Part shown: positions 33,004 to 44,214 of the stretch, in pieces | Position numbering within the stretch: the first letter of the stretch is position 1 | How the letters are laid out: every line of letters begins with the position of its first letter | Assembly: GCA_002104905.1 (NCBI GenBank) | Contig: MCFE01000020.1 | Location: forward strand, 1 to 64,000 | Direction of reading: 5' to 3' | Length of the DNA: 64,000 nt | From: Basidiobolus meristosporus CBS 931.73 | Taxonomy: Eukaryota > Basidiobolomycota > Basidiobolomycetes > Basidiobolales > Basidiobolaceae | Made by a program: the position numbers and the translations under genes | The notes under the pieces: generated by a model | The model's database searches: none | What the model was told of the DNA's origin: nothing | Seen by the model: the letters and a program-made list of their open reading frames with translations, nothing else

Positions 33004-34642
33004 ATGTACAACACTTCAGTCTCTGGTATTTCTTTCTTGGCTCCTGTCAAGCCAGCCCAAGCTGAGATCCTCACTGATGATGCTATTAGATTTGTAGCCA
33101 CCCTTCATCGCGCCTTCAATCCTACTCGTTTATCTCTCCTCAAGCGTCGTGAAGAGCGTCAACGAGAGCTCGACAACGGTGTTCTCCCCGACTTCCTCCC
33201 CGAGACTGCATACATCCGGAACGACCCCAACTGGAGAGCTGCTCGCCCAGCCCCTGGTCTCGAGGATCGTCGTGTGGAGATCACTGGCCCGGTCGACAGA
33301 AAGATGGTCATCAACGCCTTGAACTCCGGTGCCAAGACCTTCATGGCCGACTTCGAGGACTCCTCAGCCCCCACCTGGGACACCGTCCTTGATGGTCAGA
33401 TCAACATGCGGGATGCCCTTCGTCGCACCATCACCTTCACCGCCCCCAATGGCAAATACTACAAACTCCGCGATGACGGCAAGGTTGCCACCCTTGCTCG
33501 TGCGGCCACGTGGATGGCACATGGAGGAGAAGCACTTGCTGATCGATGGCCAGCCTTGCTCGGCCTCCATCTTCGACTTTGCCTTGTACTTCTTCCACAA
33601 CGCCCGCAAGTCCATTGAGATCGGAGCCGGGCCCTACTTCTACCTGCCCAAGATGGAGTCCCATCTCGAGGCCAGGCTCTGGAACGATGTGTTCAATGCC
33701 GCCCAGGACACCCTCAACATCCCCCGCGGAACCATCCGTGGCACCGTGTTGATTGAGACCATCCTCGCCTCCTTCGAGATGGACGAGATCATCTACGAGC
33801 TCCGTGACCACTCCTCCGGACTCAACTGCGGCCGCTGGGACTACATCTTCTCCTTCATCAAGAAGCTTCGCCAGCACCAAAAGTTCGTCCTGCCTGACCG
33901 TTCTGACGTCACCATGACCTCACCATTCATGGACGCCTATGTCCGCTTGTTGATCAAGACCTGTCACAAGCGTGGAGTGCACGCCATGGGAGGCATGGCC
34001 GCCAACATCCCCATCAAGAACAACCCGCAGGCCAACGAGGCTGCCATGCAAAAGGTTCGCAACGACAAGCTTCGTGAGGTGAAGGCCGGCCACGATGGTA
34101 CCTGGGTTGCCCACCCCGACCTCGTCAAGATCGCCACCGGAATCTTCAACGAGCACATGGCCACCCCCAACCAGATCCACATCCGTCGTGATGATGTCGA
34201 GGTCTCTGCCGCCGACCTTCTCAACAACAACATCGAGGGAGGCAGGATCACCGAGACCGGTATCCGCAACAACATCTCCGTTGGCCTCGCCTACATCGAA
34301 GCCTGGCTCCGTGGTCTGGGATGTGTCCCCATCCACAACCTCATGGAGGATGCCGCCACCGCCGAGATCTCTCGCTCCCAGTTGTGGCAATGGGCCAAGC
34401 ACCAGGTGAAGACTGCCGAAGGCAAGCAAGTCACCCCACAATGGCTCTTGCAGCTGCTGAACGAGGAGACCGACTCGCTGAAGAAGCAATTCGGCAACAA
34501 GTATGCCAGCTACAAGTACGACCTTGCCAAGAAGTACATGGCTGGACAAGTGTCAGGCAAGAACGAGGACTATGCTGACTTCTTGACCACCTTGATCTAC
34601 GACGAGATCACCACAGTTTCCAGTGATAAGTCAAGATTGTAA
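33004..34642 (+). CDS. Malate synthase, copy 4, interrupted by a +1 frameshift (C-terminal SRL)
   Basis: Length 1639 nt, exactly one base more than the other three copies. The extra base is a C in the run at 33491-33493 (CCC; copies 1-3 have CC). After it, the frame from the ATG ends at 33618 (204 codons), while the rest of the enzyme continues cleanly in the next frame to 34642 and ends SDKSRL, a PTS1. No other lesion is seen. The first ~135 nt are more diverged (private N-terminus [15 protein letters not shown], plus silent changes to about 33138); thereafter the copy is nearly identical to the rest. One replacement is private (KKQFGNK for KKQLGNK). Either a very recent pseudogene, one kept clean by conversion, or a consensus error in a near-identical repeat; the sequence alone cannot decide. 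Confidence 0.85.
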
Positions 34643-36196
34643 ATTATACACAGTCTCGAATCTTTCTCACTCAATTGTAAAATTATCATGTAATAAGTTT
34701 AACTCACCATAAGTGATATTCTAATGTAAACAGTTGGAATATGGTACAAAAATGATATCTTCTGCATAAAAAAACTATTCACACACCATCCACTTAATTT
34801 GCTAATGCAGATCTATTTACTGGTTTGTAGACCTACAATGGGGTTGTACGGCTTTGACTTGGATTTCTTGGATTTGTTAACTGAATTTATTGGCCCGGTT
34901 GATGCTTCGAATATGCCAGCAAGGATTGGACATTCAGTCGGTTTTACTAAAGTAACGGAAGTAGTAAGCATCATTGGCTGCTTTAAGTTCATACGATGTT
35001 AACGAGTGAGTCCCGATATTAGAAACATGCGTGATTAAATTGGCGAGTAGGGACAAGTGTATGATAGCTTTAGGAGTATATTGCTGCATTTATCTCCTTT
35101 TCCGTTCCATGAGTAGCGGATGATGCTGGTGAGTGGTTGTAAAATAGGTATGAGACAATCAAGTTACTACACTTTCTGGGAAATTATCTAACCAATCTGA
35201 CAATAACTCTTTACACCACATGATGTCTCTGGCATGAAAATCAGAGTGGCCTTGGGGCACCAAGTGGTTACGTGCAGTTCAGGATAAATGACTAGATAGC
35301 GTCATGTCGTATCGTTAATAATGAATAAAATGATACGCCGAAGTTTCTTGACCACAGCCACCAAAGCGATCTGGTGTGAACAGCATCTGTTTGCGGGTAG
35401 AAGTCCACCTACACTTTCCCTTTTTCGTCAGACAGCAATAGAGGTTAACGACAGTAACACAGAAAAAGGTGGTCAGTGGTCAAACCCTCAGGCTCTCTAA
35501 GCTCCTTTGAACCTATGAAGAACCGTGTTAGAACGAGCTCCTATCAGAAGGTTCTCTTTACTCACCTCGTACAATCTGCGGAAAGTTACAGCATTTCTGT
35601 GCTGATTTCAATTCTCATGAAACAATAACTCCCGCGTTTTGCTTCCGAACAGAAATCTTTGCTGGGTAGCGTTCTATGAATGAAAACTAAGGTTTTCGGC
35701 TTGTCATGCATACTAGATGTCTGCAATCGGTTCCTCGGTATAAGTTTGCTTGGTGCTCGTTAACCTTCTTCCGGGTAAATGCCTGGAGGTCCAGTTCAGT
35801 TGACGTAGCCTCTTTACTACCTGCCGAAATCATTGCTCACACGAACCCACCTTTTAACCAGTGTACAGACTAGGGATTATTTCAATGTGAAACTTGAATG
35901 AACGGAAGAGCACGATGGATTAAAATAAACACTCAATGCCATGGTCGGTTGATCTTTCCGTTTATCCACTTCCCACCCAAATTGGCAGGAATTCAGGGCG
36001 GAATTTAGGATATCTAATAAAGATGGCCCTTGCAAGGTCGGTATGTAACATAGCGTATATGCACTCATTGGTCCGACTGAATAATGAGGCTGATATTTGA
36101 ATTACCTCGCACTACAGCAATCAACCCAAAAAATATACAAGTGTAGCAGACCTCCTAGTTGGCTGTTCATACCTTGTTTTCATCGCTCCCAGTGAG
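34643..36196. other. Intergenic between malate synthase copy 4 and PI synthase
   Basis: 1.55 kb, AT-rich, no supported gene. Small frames at 34799-35002 (plus) and 35877-36068 (minus) show no domain and no neighbour support. The right end should carry the PI synthase promoter. Confidence 0.5.
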
Positions 36197-37231
36197 ATGG
36201 CCTCGAAACAGCAAGAGAACGTATTTTTATTTGTACCCAATATCATCGGTAACGTCTGTCTGGTTGTTGCTTTTAGAGCCTGTCACTGATGTTCTGCTTT
36301 CAGGCTACTCCCGCATTGTATTAGCTGCGATATCTCTCTACTACATGCCAGATGCACCAGTATTCTGCGTCGCACTATACTCATTATCCTGCTTGCTTGA
36401 TGCTGTTGACGGTCAAGCAGCTAGATATTTTGGCCAATGTAACTTTACTGAGAGTTGATTATGGTACGCAGCCAACTCATCATGGCTTTACTCGTTTGTA
36501 TATAGGTAGTAAGTTTGGAGCTGTACTTGACATGGTGACTGACCGGTAATGAGTTTACTTGACTTGTGAAAACCCCGATATTCCCTACTGACTGTTATGG
36601 CAGCTGTACTACAACCTGCCTGATGTGCTACTTGGCCCAAGTTTATCCCAAATGGTCTCTCTTGTTTCAATTCCTCATTTCCTTGGATTTGAGTAGTCAT
36701 TACATGCATATGTATAGGTACCGCACTTTTTCTATTTGGCACGTTGAGAATATAAGCTTATCATACCTTCCATAGCACCCTTTCCTCAGGTGTATCCTCT
36801 CACAAAGTGATCTCCAAGAAGCAAAACTTCATTCTTCGGGCCTATTATTCCAACAACGTAAGTTCAATCAAATCCATTCGTGAGAGGCCTTCACTTCCAA
36901 GCCACTAAACATCCCACCCAAGCTTGTTCTTTTCTCCTTCTGTGCAGGCAATGAATTGTTTTTCATCTTCCTCTACATCCTGGCGTTTTACACTGGCCCC
37001 GAAGGTGAAGCACTTGCTCAAGCCACGAGTTACATCCAATACTGTACTAATACCTCTGCAGTCTTTAATGTCGCAGGTGTTTCCGTCTCCTTAATTCATA
37101 TACTGGCCTTTTTGACTTTTCCCATCTGTGCCATCAAACAAATCATCAACTGTATTCAATTCGGTGGGGCTGCAAAGACCCTCGCTAAAATTGATCTAGA
37201 AGAGCGCCAGAAAGCTGCTAAGCAGCAATGA
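36197..37231 (+). CDS. PIS1: CDP-diacylglycerol-inositol 3-phosphatidyltransferase (PI synthase)
   Basis: Five or so exons. Exon 1 begins at ATG 36197 (MASKQQENVFLFVPNII) and joins GYSRIVLAAISLYYM across an intron. The CDP-alcohol phosphotransferase signature DGxxAR(x8)GxxxDxxxD is complete only after splicing: DGQAARYFGQ ends one exon and CSKFGAVLDMVTD starts the next. Later exons add MCYLAQVYPKWSLLFQFLIS, a DLSSHYMHMY segment, and the last two membrane segments, ending in a charged tail EERQKAAKQQ. The enzyme makes phosphatidylinositol from CDP-DAG and myo-inositol in the ER membrane. Length (about 230 aa) and about six hydrophobic stretches fit PIS1/CDIPT. Exon joins in the middle (36540-36850) are approximate. 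Confidence 0.9.
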
Positions 37232-37698
37232 TAGATGGTACGTGGTCAGTATGCCACCTACAACCCTCTTCTCATCACAGCTTCCAGCATCCATTGCATT
37301 GAAATCTTAGATAATAAATGGCACCAATTAGGTTTCGTACATGAATTGATTGATTTCCAGACTGTGTTTATATGAACGGCCATGGCTGAATATTTATTTC
37401 TAATCAGGTCGCTGATTGGTGGGGAACATTCGAGATACATAAATTCTATTGAGAGCTATATAAAGAGAAAGGAGGTGCGAGAAAATTTCATCTCTTGACT
37501 GTTTACTTGAGTTGGACGGATTTTTTTCTCCCTTGTTAGGTACAGAAAAAGGAACGAAAGGTGGACATTTTTGGTTTCTGTTCGATACATAGTAACTTTG
37601 CATCGACTGAAACTCCCTATTCGCTATCTCGAGCTCTTGATCGCTTTTAATTTCCTCACCTGTCGTGCAGTTACTTGAACCACTTGGTGTTGATTTCT
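37232..37698. other. Intergenic: TFIIB promoter/5' UTR
   Basis: 467 nt. No gene. A pyrimidine-rich tract ending in gtgcag at 37670 lies just upstream of the TFIIB start, so a 5' UTR intron is possible. Confidence 0.5.
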
Positions 37699-38685
37699 AT
37701 GATGACTACCCCGGCCAATACTCCCCGCCCTCTTCCCAATCAACCTCATCCTGACTTGAATGTCAAGATTATGTGTAAAGAATGCAAAAACCCCGTGCCA
37801 AATATTGTGGAAGAGTTCGCGTCTGGGGATCTTGTGTGTGGCGATTGTGGGCTAGTGTTGGGCGATCGAATCATCGATACCAGGTCCGAATGGCGTACCT
37901 TCGCAAACGACGACGGAGACGATCCTTCTCGTGTAGGTGCCGCCGCCAATCCTTTACTTAGCGGCTCCCAGCTAGACACAGTAATCTCGAAAACGGACGG
38001 TGGGTCAGGAACAGCCCGAGACTTGAGCAAGATTCAAGGTCGCTCCTCCGCCGTAAAAGGCGAGCGTAACCTGGTTCAGGCCTACAAAGAAATCTCGGCC
38101 ATGTGTGATGCCATTGGTTTACCCAAGCTCATTGGGGATATTGCCAAACAGCTCTACAAACGCGTGGAAGACGAGAAGCTTCTGAGAGGAAAGCCCAACG
38201 AAAGTATCATAGCCGCGTGTATTTTCATTGCTTGTCGTCAGGAGAATGTACCAAGAACCTTCAAAGAAATCTGTGCCTTGACCCAGGTACCCAAGAAGGA
38301 AATCGGCCGTTGTTTCAAGGCTTTGGCTCGTGTGTTGGAGACCAATGTCAACACCATGGGCAGTGAGGATCTGATGTCTCGCTTCTGCTCCAATTTGAGC
38401 TTGCCAATGGAAGTTCAGAGAGCTGCCGTTGACCTTACCAAGAGAGCCAAGGAGGTTGGAACTTTGGCTGGTAAAAGTCCGGTTTCCATCGCTGCTGCAT
38501 GCATTTACCTGATCTCCAACCTATATCAGATTCCAAAAACCACCAAGGATATCGCGCCAGTTACTGGTGTTTCCGAGGTGACCATCAAGAATGCTTACAA
38601 ATACTTGTACAACACCAAGGAACAACTCATTGACCTCAGTAGCATCAAATCTGGCTTATCTTTTGACAGTCTCCCCCACCCTTAG
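37699..38685 (+). CDS. SUA7: Transcription initiation factor TFIIB
   Basis: Intronless coding frame of 328 aa from ATG 37699 (a second ATG follows at once). Near the N-terminus is the zinc ribbon (CKEC ... CGDCG, about residues 26-50), then the B-reader/linker (RIIDTRSEWRTFANDD), then two cyclin-like repeats (YKEISAMCDAIGLPKLIGDI and SIIAACIFIACRQENVPRTF; VQRAAVDLTKRAKEVGTLAG and SPVSIAAACIYLISNLYQIP). It ends near the expected length for fungal TFIIB (about 320-345 aa). TFIIB binds the TBP-promoter complex and positions RNA polymerase II. The frame extends upstream to 37675 without an ATG, so 37699 is chosen. Confidence 0.97.
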   Translation: MMTTPANTPRPLPNQPHPDLNVKIMCKECKNPVPNIVEEFASGDLVCGDCGLVLGDRIIDTRSEWRTFANDDGDDPSRVGAAANPLLSGSQLDTVISKTDGGSGTARDLSKIQGRSSAVKGERNLVQAYKEISAMCDAIGLPKLIGDIAKQLYKRVEDEKLLRGKPNESIIAACIFIACRQENVPRTFKEICALTQVPKKEIGRCFKALARVLETNVNTMGSEDLMSRFCSNLSLPMEVQRAAVDLTKRAKEVGTLAGKSPVSIAAACIYLISNLYQIPKTTKDIAPVTGVSEVTIKNAYKYLYNTKEQLIDLSSIKSGLSFDSLPHP

Positions 38686-38840
38686 ACGGCGGGTTCGAAG
38701 CCATTCTGTAAATAAATCAACCAATTTCGCCTACAAGTTTATTTATAGAGACAAGCAGAGGGAGAGACTCTAGACAACTCAGCATTCTAATAATCTTGAT
38801 AAAAATACAGATGAAATTTGTTTCTTGCTACCATTTGCAG

Positions 38841-41388
38841 CTACTCGTCGGAGAACATCCCCTCGTCAGACATGAAGCTCTGGTCCTCCTTTAGTTTGGG
38901 ATACAGGCTGTCGCTCTTTGGAATTTGGGAACGTGGTTAGAGTTGAGTTGGTGAAAATGACACGATGGTAATAGCGCACTCACCAGATTTGGGCTGATCG
39001 AAGTGCCAACCCATTCCCACACACGATGAGGCTCACCACGAATCTCGGTCACGCCTGAACGCACATTGCTGTTTGTCTCTACGATTTTTCGTACCTTGTC
39101 CCAGATATGTTTTCGTTGCACATGGTTGTGCATCGAGCGGAGTAGCACATCTCTCAGTTGGACCACAGAGACTGCGCTAAGCGGCTGTTGGACTGGGTCC
39201 GCGTAGTGAAGATTCTCTTGCTCGGCTAACCGGACCAGCACCTGCTGTACCAGGTCGCGCACTAGCTCCTTTTCGCTAAAATGCGCTGAAAGACAAATGT
39301 TAATCACTGGCTTCCGACATCTGCCAAACGCCAAACTTACTGTTGTATCGAGCAATTGCATAGATTCCTGCGGCGACCACCATAACACTAGCCCCGATCT
39401 CCTTCAAGTAACCAATCAAGAAGGCATAAAATCCTTTGCGAAGACGACACTGCAAGGGATACTTGGGATCCAGCGAAAGGAAGTACAGCTGTTTGTTCGT
39501 ATCGCTCATTATTCTGATGCGCTGCTGCTGTTCGGTAAGATCACGAAGAACCGAGGACCAGATCTCCTCGATCTCACCATCCTGTATACGGGTGCCGCTT
39601 ACTATCAGTCTCTTCAATTCGACTTCAGATACCTCAGCTTGAGCACGTTTGTTTACATCACACTCTGCTTGCCCTGCCCGCTCCCCAAGGATTTCCTTGA
39701 CCAGCTCGACGGTAGAATCAACTTTGGCTAGCAGAACCGTGTCGGGAACACATTTTACGTGCAAAGGGTTTACCACAGAGACGAGTGGGTTTACTTTCAA
39801 AATGTAATTCCTATCGCATGACACGAATTTTCCGTTTCGACACACGGCATGAGACGGGCATGGGGTGCATTGTGGATAAAAGATGGCCAGGTTACTTCCG
39901 GATGGACCTGATGGGTCACAAGTTAGGATCGGAGATATATCTACCTGTTAAAGTAGTACTCACCTGCATCAGATTCATGTTCGCAGTATCCAAGGGCCAT
40001 GTTCTTTTGGCGTAACCAGAACAGATAGGCTCCTAGGACTAGTCCCAGGAATAACCATAAAGAGCTCCATTCATATTCTACTCGAGGCTCGCGATGGTGG
40101 TGGCGACGACGGCGAGTGCGTCTCTTTGGCTTGACAACTTCCGGTTCGGCCTGTTTCTTGGGCTCGTGCTTTACTCTTGCGAAGGAAGGGCTCATGAATT
40201 TTCGGGGACCTGTGGAGTTGACTATGGATGATTGTTGAGGAGTGACTTCAATTTTAGGTTTATCCTCTAGGGCGACTACTGGGTCGGCATTGCTGGTGAT
40301 TGGAGAATCCGGCTGAGGCTCTGGTTTGGATAATTTCTTGGTCTAAAGAGAGTTACACTACTGCCGAGGAATGCTCGCTCGATTTTGGCCTACCTTAACT
40401 TTCTTTTTCTTCCGCACGTTCGGCGTCTCGCCCCCGCTTTGGAATGGATTTTCGTCGGAAAACACGCCTGGATCAGCCACCTGCAAGAAGTCATCGTTGT
40501 AGTTCTACTCACGGGACGGGTTGGAAGTATCAAGGGTTTACCTGTTCTGTGGTAGTCTGCTTGGCTTTGGAAAGGGTCTGAGCATTCGATTCAGGTTCTG
40601 GAGTAGTTATCTGAGACACACATAGTAAAAATATAAGCGTCCATTGTATCGAGTCTAGCCGAATGGGATAAGTACCTCTGGATGTGGATAAGAGTTTGGA
40701 AGTGGCGAGAAATCATCGGAACTAAATCCAGGGTCATCCACACTAGGAGTATGAGATGCTCTGTGACTTTGCGAGCGTAAGCTTTCCCCCTCTGAGCTTA
40801 GAATGGTGGTTTTGTCGACGGGTATTTTGGTCTGGCAATTTGGTGAGTACCGCTTCATAAATATGGCCGATATCGATCGAGAAGCTTACCTTGATCTTAC
40901 GTCTAACTGTGGCTTGGCGGGGAGGAGGTGACAATTCGCCATCGGAGCTTAATAGTTCGAACTTTTCGACCGCGGATCTCTACAGAACGGAAGATCGATT
41001 AAGAATGGCGGAGCGACCAAGAAAAAAAGTGCTACGTACCACACGCCCCCGTGAATTGGGCGTAGGGCGGACTGGAGAGGGTGAAGTGCGCTCGGGATCC
41101 TGAGCAGGAATTGAGTACAAGCTACTTTGTTACAAACGAGTGATCCGAAGCAAATACCTTATCGAAACCGACAAAAATCATGCCTCTATTGCTAGGCTTA
41201 ACATCTTTCGCCTCCTGCAACCACATTTCGGCGTTTGGGGTGACGTAGGCATCAAACAACTCTATCAAAGTTGCCTTCTTGCTGTTGGCATTGAAGGGGA
41301 TCCCATGTTTAAACAATATTCTTCGCAAATCGACAACCCTGACGGAGTTGGGATCGAAGCCGGGCTCAAGGTAACTGAGATCGTCCAT
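38841..41388 (-). CDS. Heh1/Src1/MAN1-like inner nuclear membrane protein
   Basis: Multi-exon gene from ATG 41388 to TAG at 38843-38841. The N-terminus (YLEPGFDPNSVRVVDLRRIL, then a KHGIPFNANSKKATLIELFD helix) is the HeH/SAP-like motif found in Heh1/Src1 and related LEM proteins. A long Ser/Pro/charged linker follows, including a basic run (KPKRRTRRRRHHH), then a transmembrane segment (SSLWLFLGLVLGAYLFWL), a lumenal domain with several cysteines, a second hydrophobic stretch (GASVMVVAAGIYAIARY), and the MAN1-Src1 C-terminal (MSC) winged-helix region (VRDLVQQVLVRLAEQENLHY, HIWDKVRKIVETNSNVRSGV, PHRVWEWVG). The last exon adds an acidic tail. Such proteins tether chromatin and rDNA to the nuclear envelope and recruit ESCRT to nuclear pores. 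It diverges from the PHAF1 gene over 448 nt. Confidence 0.88.
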
Positions 41389-41836
41389 TCTTTTGCTTGC
41401 AGTAAGCTAAGAGCTGTTTCACTTCCAGTGGATTGTTTTCAACCCGTTAGATGGAAGTACAGAAAATATTGGGAATCGTATGTCAAAACAACATACAACC
41501 TCCATAGCCAATTAAATGTCGGCGTAGCCGCCATGAAATAATGTTGAGTGATGTGTCTGGGCTATTTTGCTAGACTACGGTAATTAATTAGTAGACCCCA
41601 CCTATTTGACAGCAATGCCATCTACTTCCGGATAATATATTTACTGTGCTCTCATATACGGCTCAGGGGGTATGAGTTTGTTGTACATGCTTGTGCATGT
41701 GTTGTTTCAAGGATGGTGATGGCCTTGTGACTGGCTTTTCCCGGGATCAGAATACCTAATTTCCTCTCTAAGTTGGTAACCCCGCTTAGAACCAGTGTTA
41801 TCCTACAGCCTTCGTTAACAATCGACTTCCAGGGAA
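41389..41836. other. Divergent promoter between Heh1-like and PHAF1-like genes
   Basis: 448 nt. A plus-strand frame overlapping here (41140-41541) is read through the antisense of the Heh1 first exon and is not a gene. Confidence 0.6.
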
Positions 41837-43748
41837 ATGGAAAGCCCAAAGCAACAGAGAGTATTGGCTCTCCAAATTGAACCTTCCAAGCATGCAGGAA
41901 TATTCAATTTAGGTATGTTACCTTACTGCCCATTCCGAGCAACAGGCCAAACAGTTAAGCGCATGACACAGGTATGCCTATCGGAGATGCCATTCAGATA
42001 ATTAAAAAAGAGGCTACCCAAATCTCAAAGGTGGAGCTAAAGTATTGCGCCGAAGTAGGTATCATCCACAATGCACTCGCTGTACAAAACTAACCGTCTT
42101 TCGTGTTTACAGAAGCCCTTGGAGCAAGATTTGGTACTGAACTTGGTGGAGAATGGTATTTGCTTACGGTTCGAGCCTTCTTCGCAGAGGTTGAAATGCT
42201 TGGTTTTAAGCAAGTTGGAGGAGGTGAGGCTATCTTATCAAGAGCATGAATTCAAGTAAGACATTGGGATATCATCACAATGTCACTCTCATCAATCAAC
42301 TGTGATATCCCTACTAGTTCCAAAGCCAATGTCCCAACGTACTTCCTGATAGATAAGCTATTTGGGTAGGCTAGACCTGTGCTGCTCTGGATTCGACAGC
42401 TCTATTGACATGTATGCTTCGAGCCCCACCCATCCAGGGGAATTTGATGAAAAGCAGTCGGAATATACCCTACAGTATCCTGTGAGTGTTGCCCACCATT
42501 CGTTAGTACATTAGGTGTCAACTCTTATTGCTTGCTAGGGAGTTTCATTTGTGTTCCCAATCCCCGAGAAACACAAGCACCACTACGCAAGTGGAGGTTA
42601 GTCTAATCCTTGGTATCTACAGGCATAGAGGGTTAACAATGAATACAATCAGCTATGATAACGGGGTTCCCTGATGGCACTACTCCCGTTTGCAACCGGG
42701 TCTATGTCTATCATGGTCCCAGTTGGCAGAAATCGTTCTCTCCCCCATTACCGATTGGACTAAATACCGATAATAGGTGCAATGTGGTGGTCGACTGCGT
42801 ACTGATTGACGTTAGTAGGCACGATTGTGGAAATTCGCATACTGGACTAACTGCGTTTGTCATAGTTCGACAAGAAGGTTCTGCTTCGTCATCCCGGTGA
42901 TCGAAAGACCAGGATAGAGTTTTGCGTGACATCAGCACAGGATGTAATCACCAATCTAGGCCAGCCTAATGAGGTTTTTCACAAGCGGGACGATAGTATG
43001 AGAATCCATTCACGTTTGGAGCCTGGAAAGGGTTGTATTGGTGCGATTTCCGATGGTTGCTTGATGAGCAGAAGAGAGTTGCTAAACAGCCCATAAACAT
43101 AGGTGAAGCATCCAATGACTACTTCTATATCTACTTTCAGCACGGGTTCGATTTGCTGTTCGACGCTACTACCCATTGTTGCAAGAAGATTGTTTTGCAT
43201 GCCAATTTCCCTGGCCACATCGATTTCGGCAAGTTAGTACCACTCCACTCACGCCACATTCTGTGCCATGCGCTGAGGTTTCTTGCATCAATCAGATATA
43301 GAAAATGCCCCTTTCAACTGCTTTCGCATCAGAGTAGGCCCTCTTTCCTTGAGCGTTGTTAACCGAATACTTACACACAGACCCGCTATTTAGTCTCGAA
43401 GTGTGAGGCGCTGGAAGATTTGCCTTCCGGATCGGCCACCATCATTCCTGATAGCCTTGTAATATACATGCTCCCTTGGCTCTCAATTGGAACGGCCAAT
43501 ACTAACCAACTTCTGCTGGGCTAGTGGGACCAGGTCAAAAAGGTCTACGGCCAACCAAACTCCCGACCAGCGATGTTTGCACGCCGACCCAGTGGCCAGA
43601 ACCCCTTCGGGCCCACCGAACTCAATGGCTACGACGGCGGAATGGTATTTGAGGTGATTTCATGAAATTTGTGACTTGTTGTTCGGAAGATTGACTGGGT
43701 GTTTAGGTCATGAAGAACAATCATATCGCGACGGTGATTGTATTCTGA
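41837..43748 (+). CDS. PHAF1 (UPF0183/C16orf70, phagosome assembly factor 1) homologue
   Basis: About ten exons. Exon 1 (ATG 41837) gives VLALQIEPSKHAGIFNLG, joined to MPIGDAIQIIKKEATQISKV with LKYCAE, then KPLEQDLVLNLVENGICLRF with SSQRLKCLVLSKLEEVRLSY. Later exons hold THPGEFDEKQSEYTLQYPGV, GVSFVFPIP, DVITNLGQPNEVFHKRDDSM, a HSRLEPGKG stretch, FDLLFDATTHCCKKIVLHAN with FPGHIDFG, and the terminal NPFGPTELNGYDGGMVFEVM joined to KNNHIATVIVF. These match the single-domain UPF0183 family along its whole length; the end 'FEVMxNNHIA(S/T)V' is diagnostic. Animal PHAF1 binds phosphoinositides on autophagosome precursors with BCAS3. The fungal role is not established. Exon limits are approximate. Confidence 0.88.
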
Positions 43749-44214
43749 GCATGCAGTAAGCTTTATTCAGGTCCTCTGATCGAGCGCTGAGTTCAGTGTA
43801 TTTTTAACTTAATAAATTCCACGGAAAATGCACGTTTCACTCGTAACCACGACATGACTGAAGGGCAACCGTTTTGCGTGAGCTCTATCCAACAAGTATT
43901 TATTTTGGTGGGTTGACGGCAAGCACGTCAAAGTAGGGATGTAGCTAAACAAATTTCCTTAATATTCTGGATCAGACTTAATTATCTAGTTGGCAAATGA
44001 CACTCGTATTCGTAGAAAATAGGCCTTGAATTTAGCAGTCTTCCGTTGTGTCTTTTCTCTTTCCCTCCCCAAACCCTTACCAATTCTTCCCAGTAATTTC
44101 CCCATTCCAGCCCGCACATCTGTTCGCCATCTCCTGGCCACCAAATAAAAGTGGAGGAATTCTGATTTAGCCACCTTGTTGTTTCTCGACAAGGACTCAC
44201 TGTCAAGGAAATTC
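43749..44214. other. Intergenic: PHAF1 3' flank and RhoGAP gene promoter
   Basis: 466 nt, no gene. Minus-strand frames at 43982-44375 are antisense to the RhoGAP start and lack family features. Confidence 0.55.

Noticed and set aside
22494-34642. Simple recent tandem duplication of a malate synthase cassette
   Set aside because: Orientations are mixed, flanks and UTRs are unrelated, Pfs2/WDR33 is present once, and the first 15 codons differ between copies. Old duplication with later conversion fits better.
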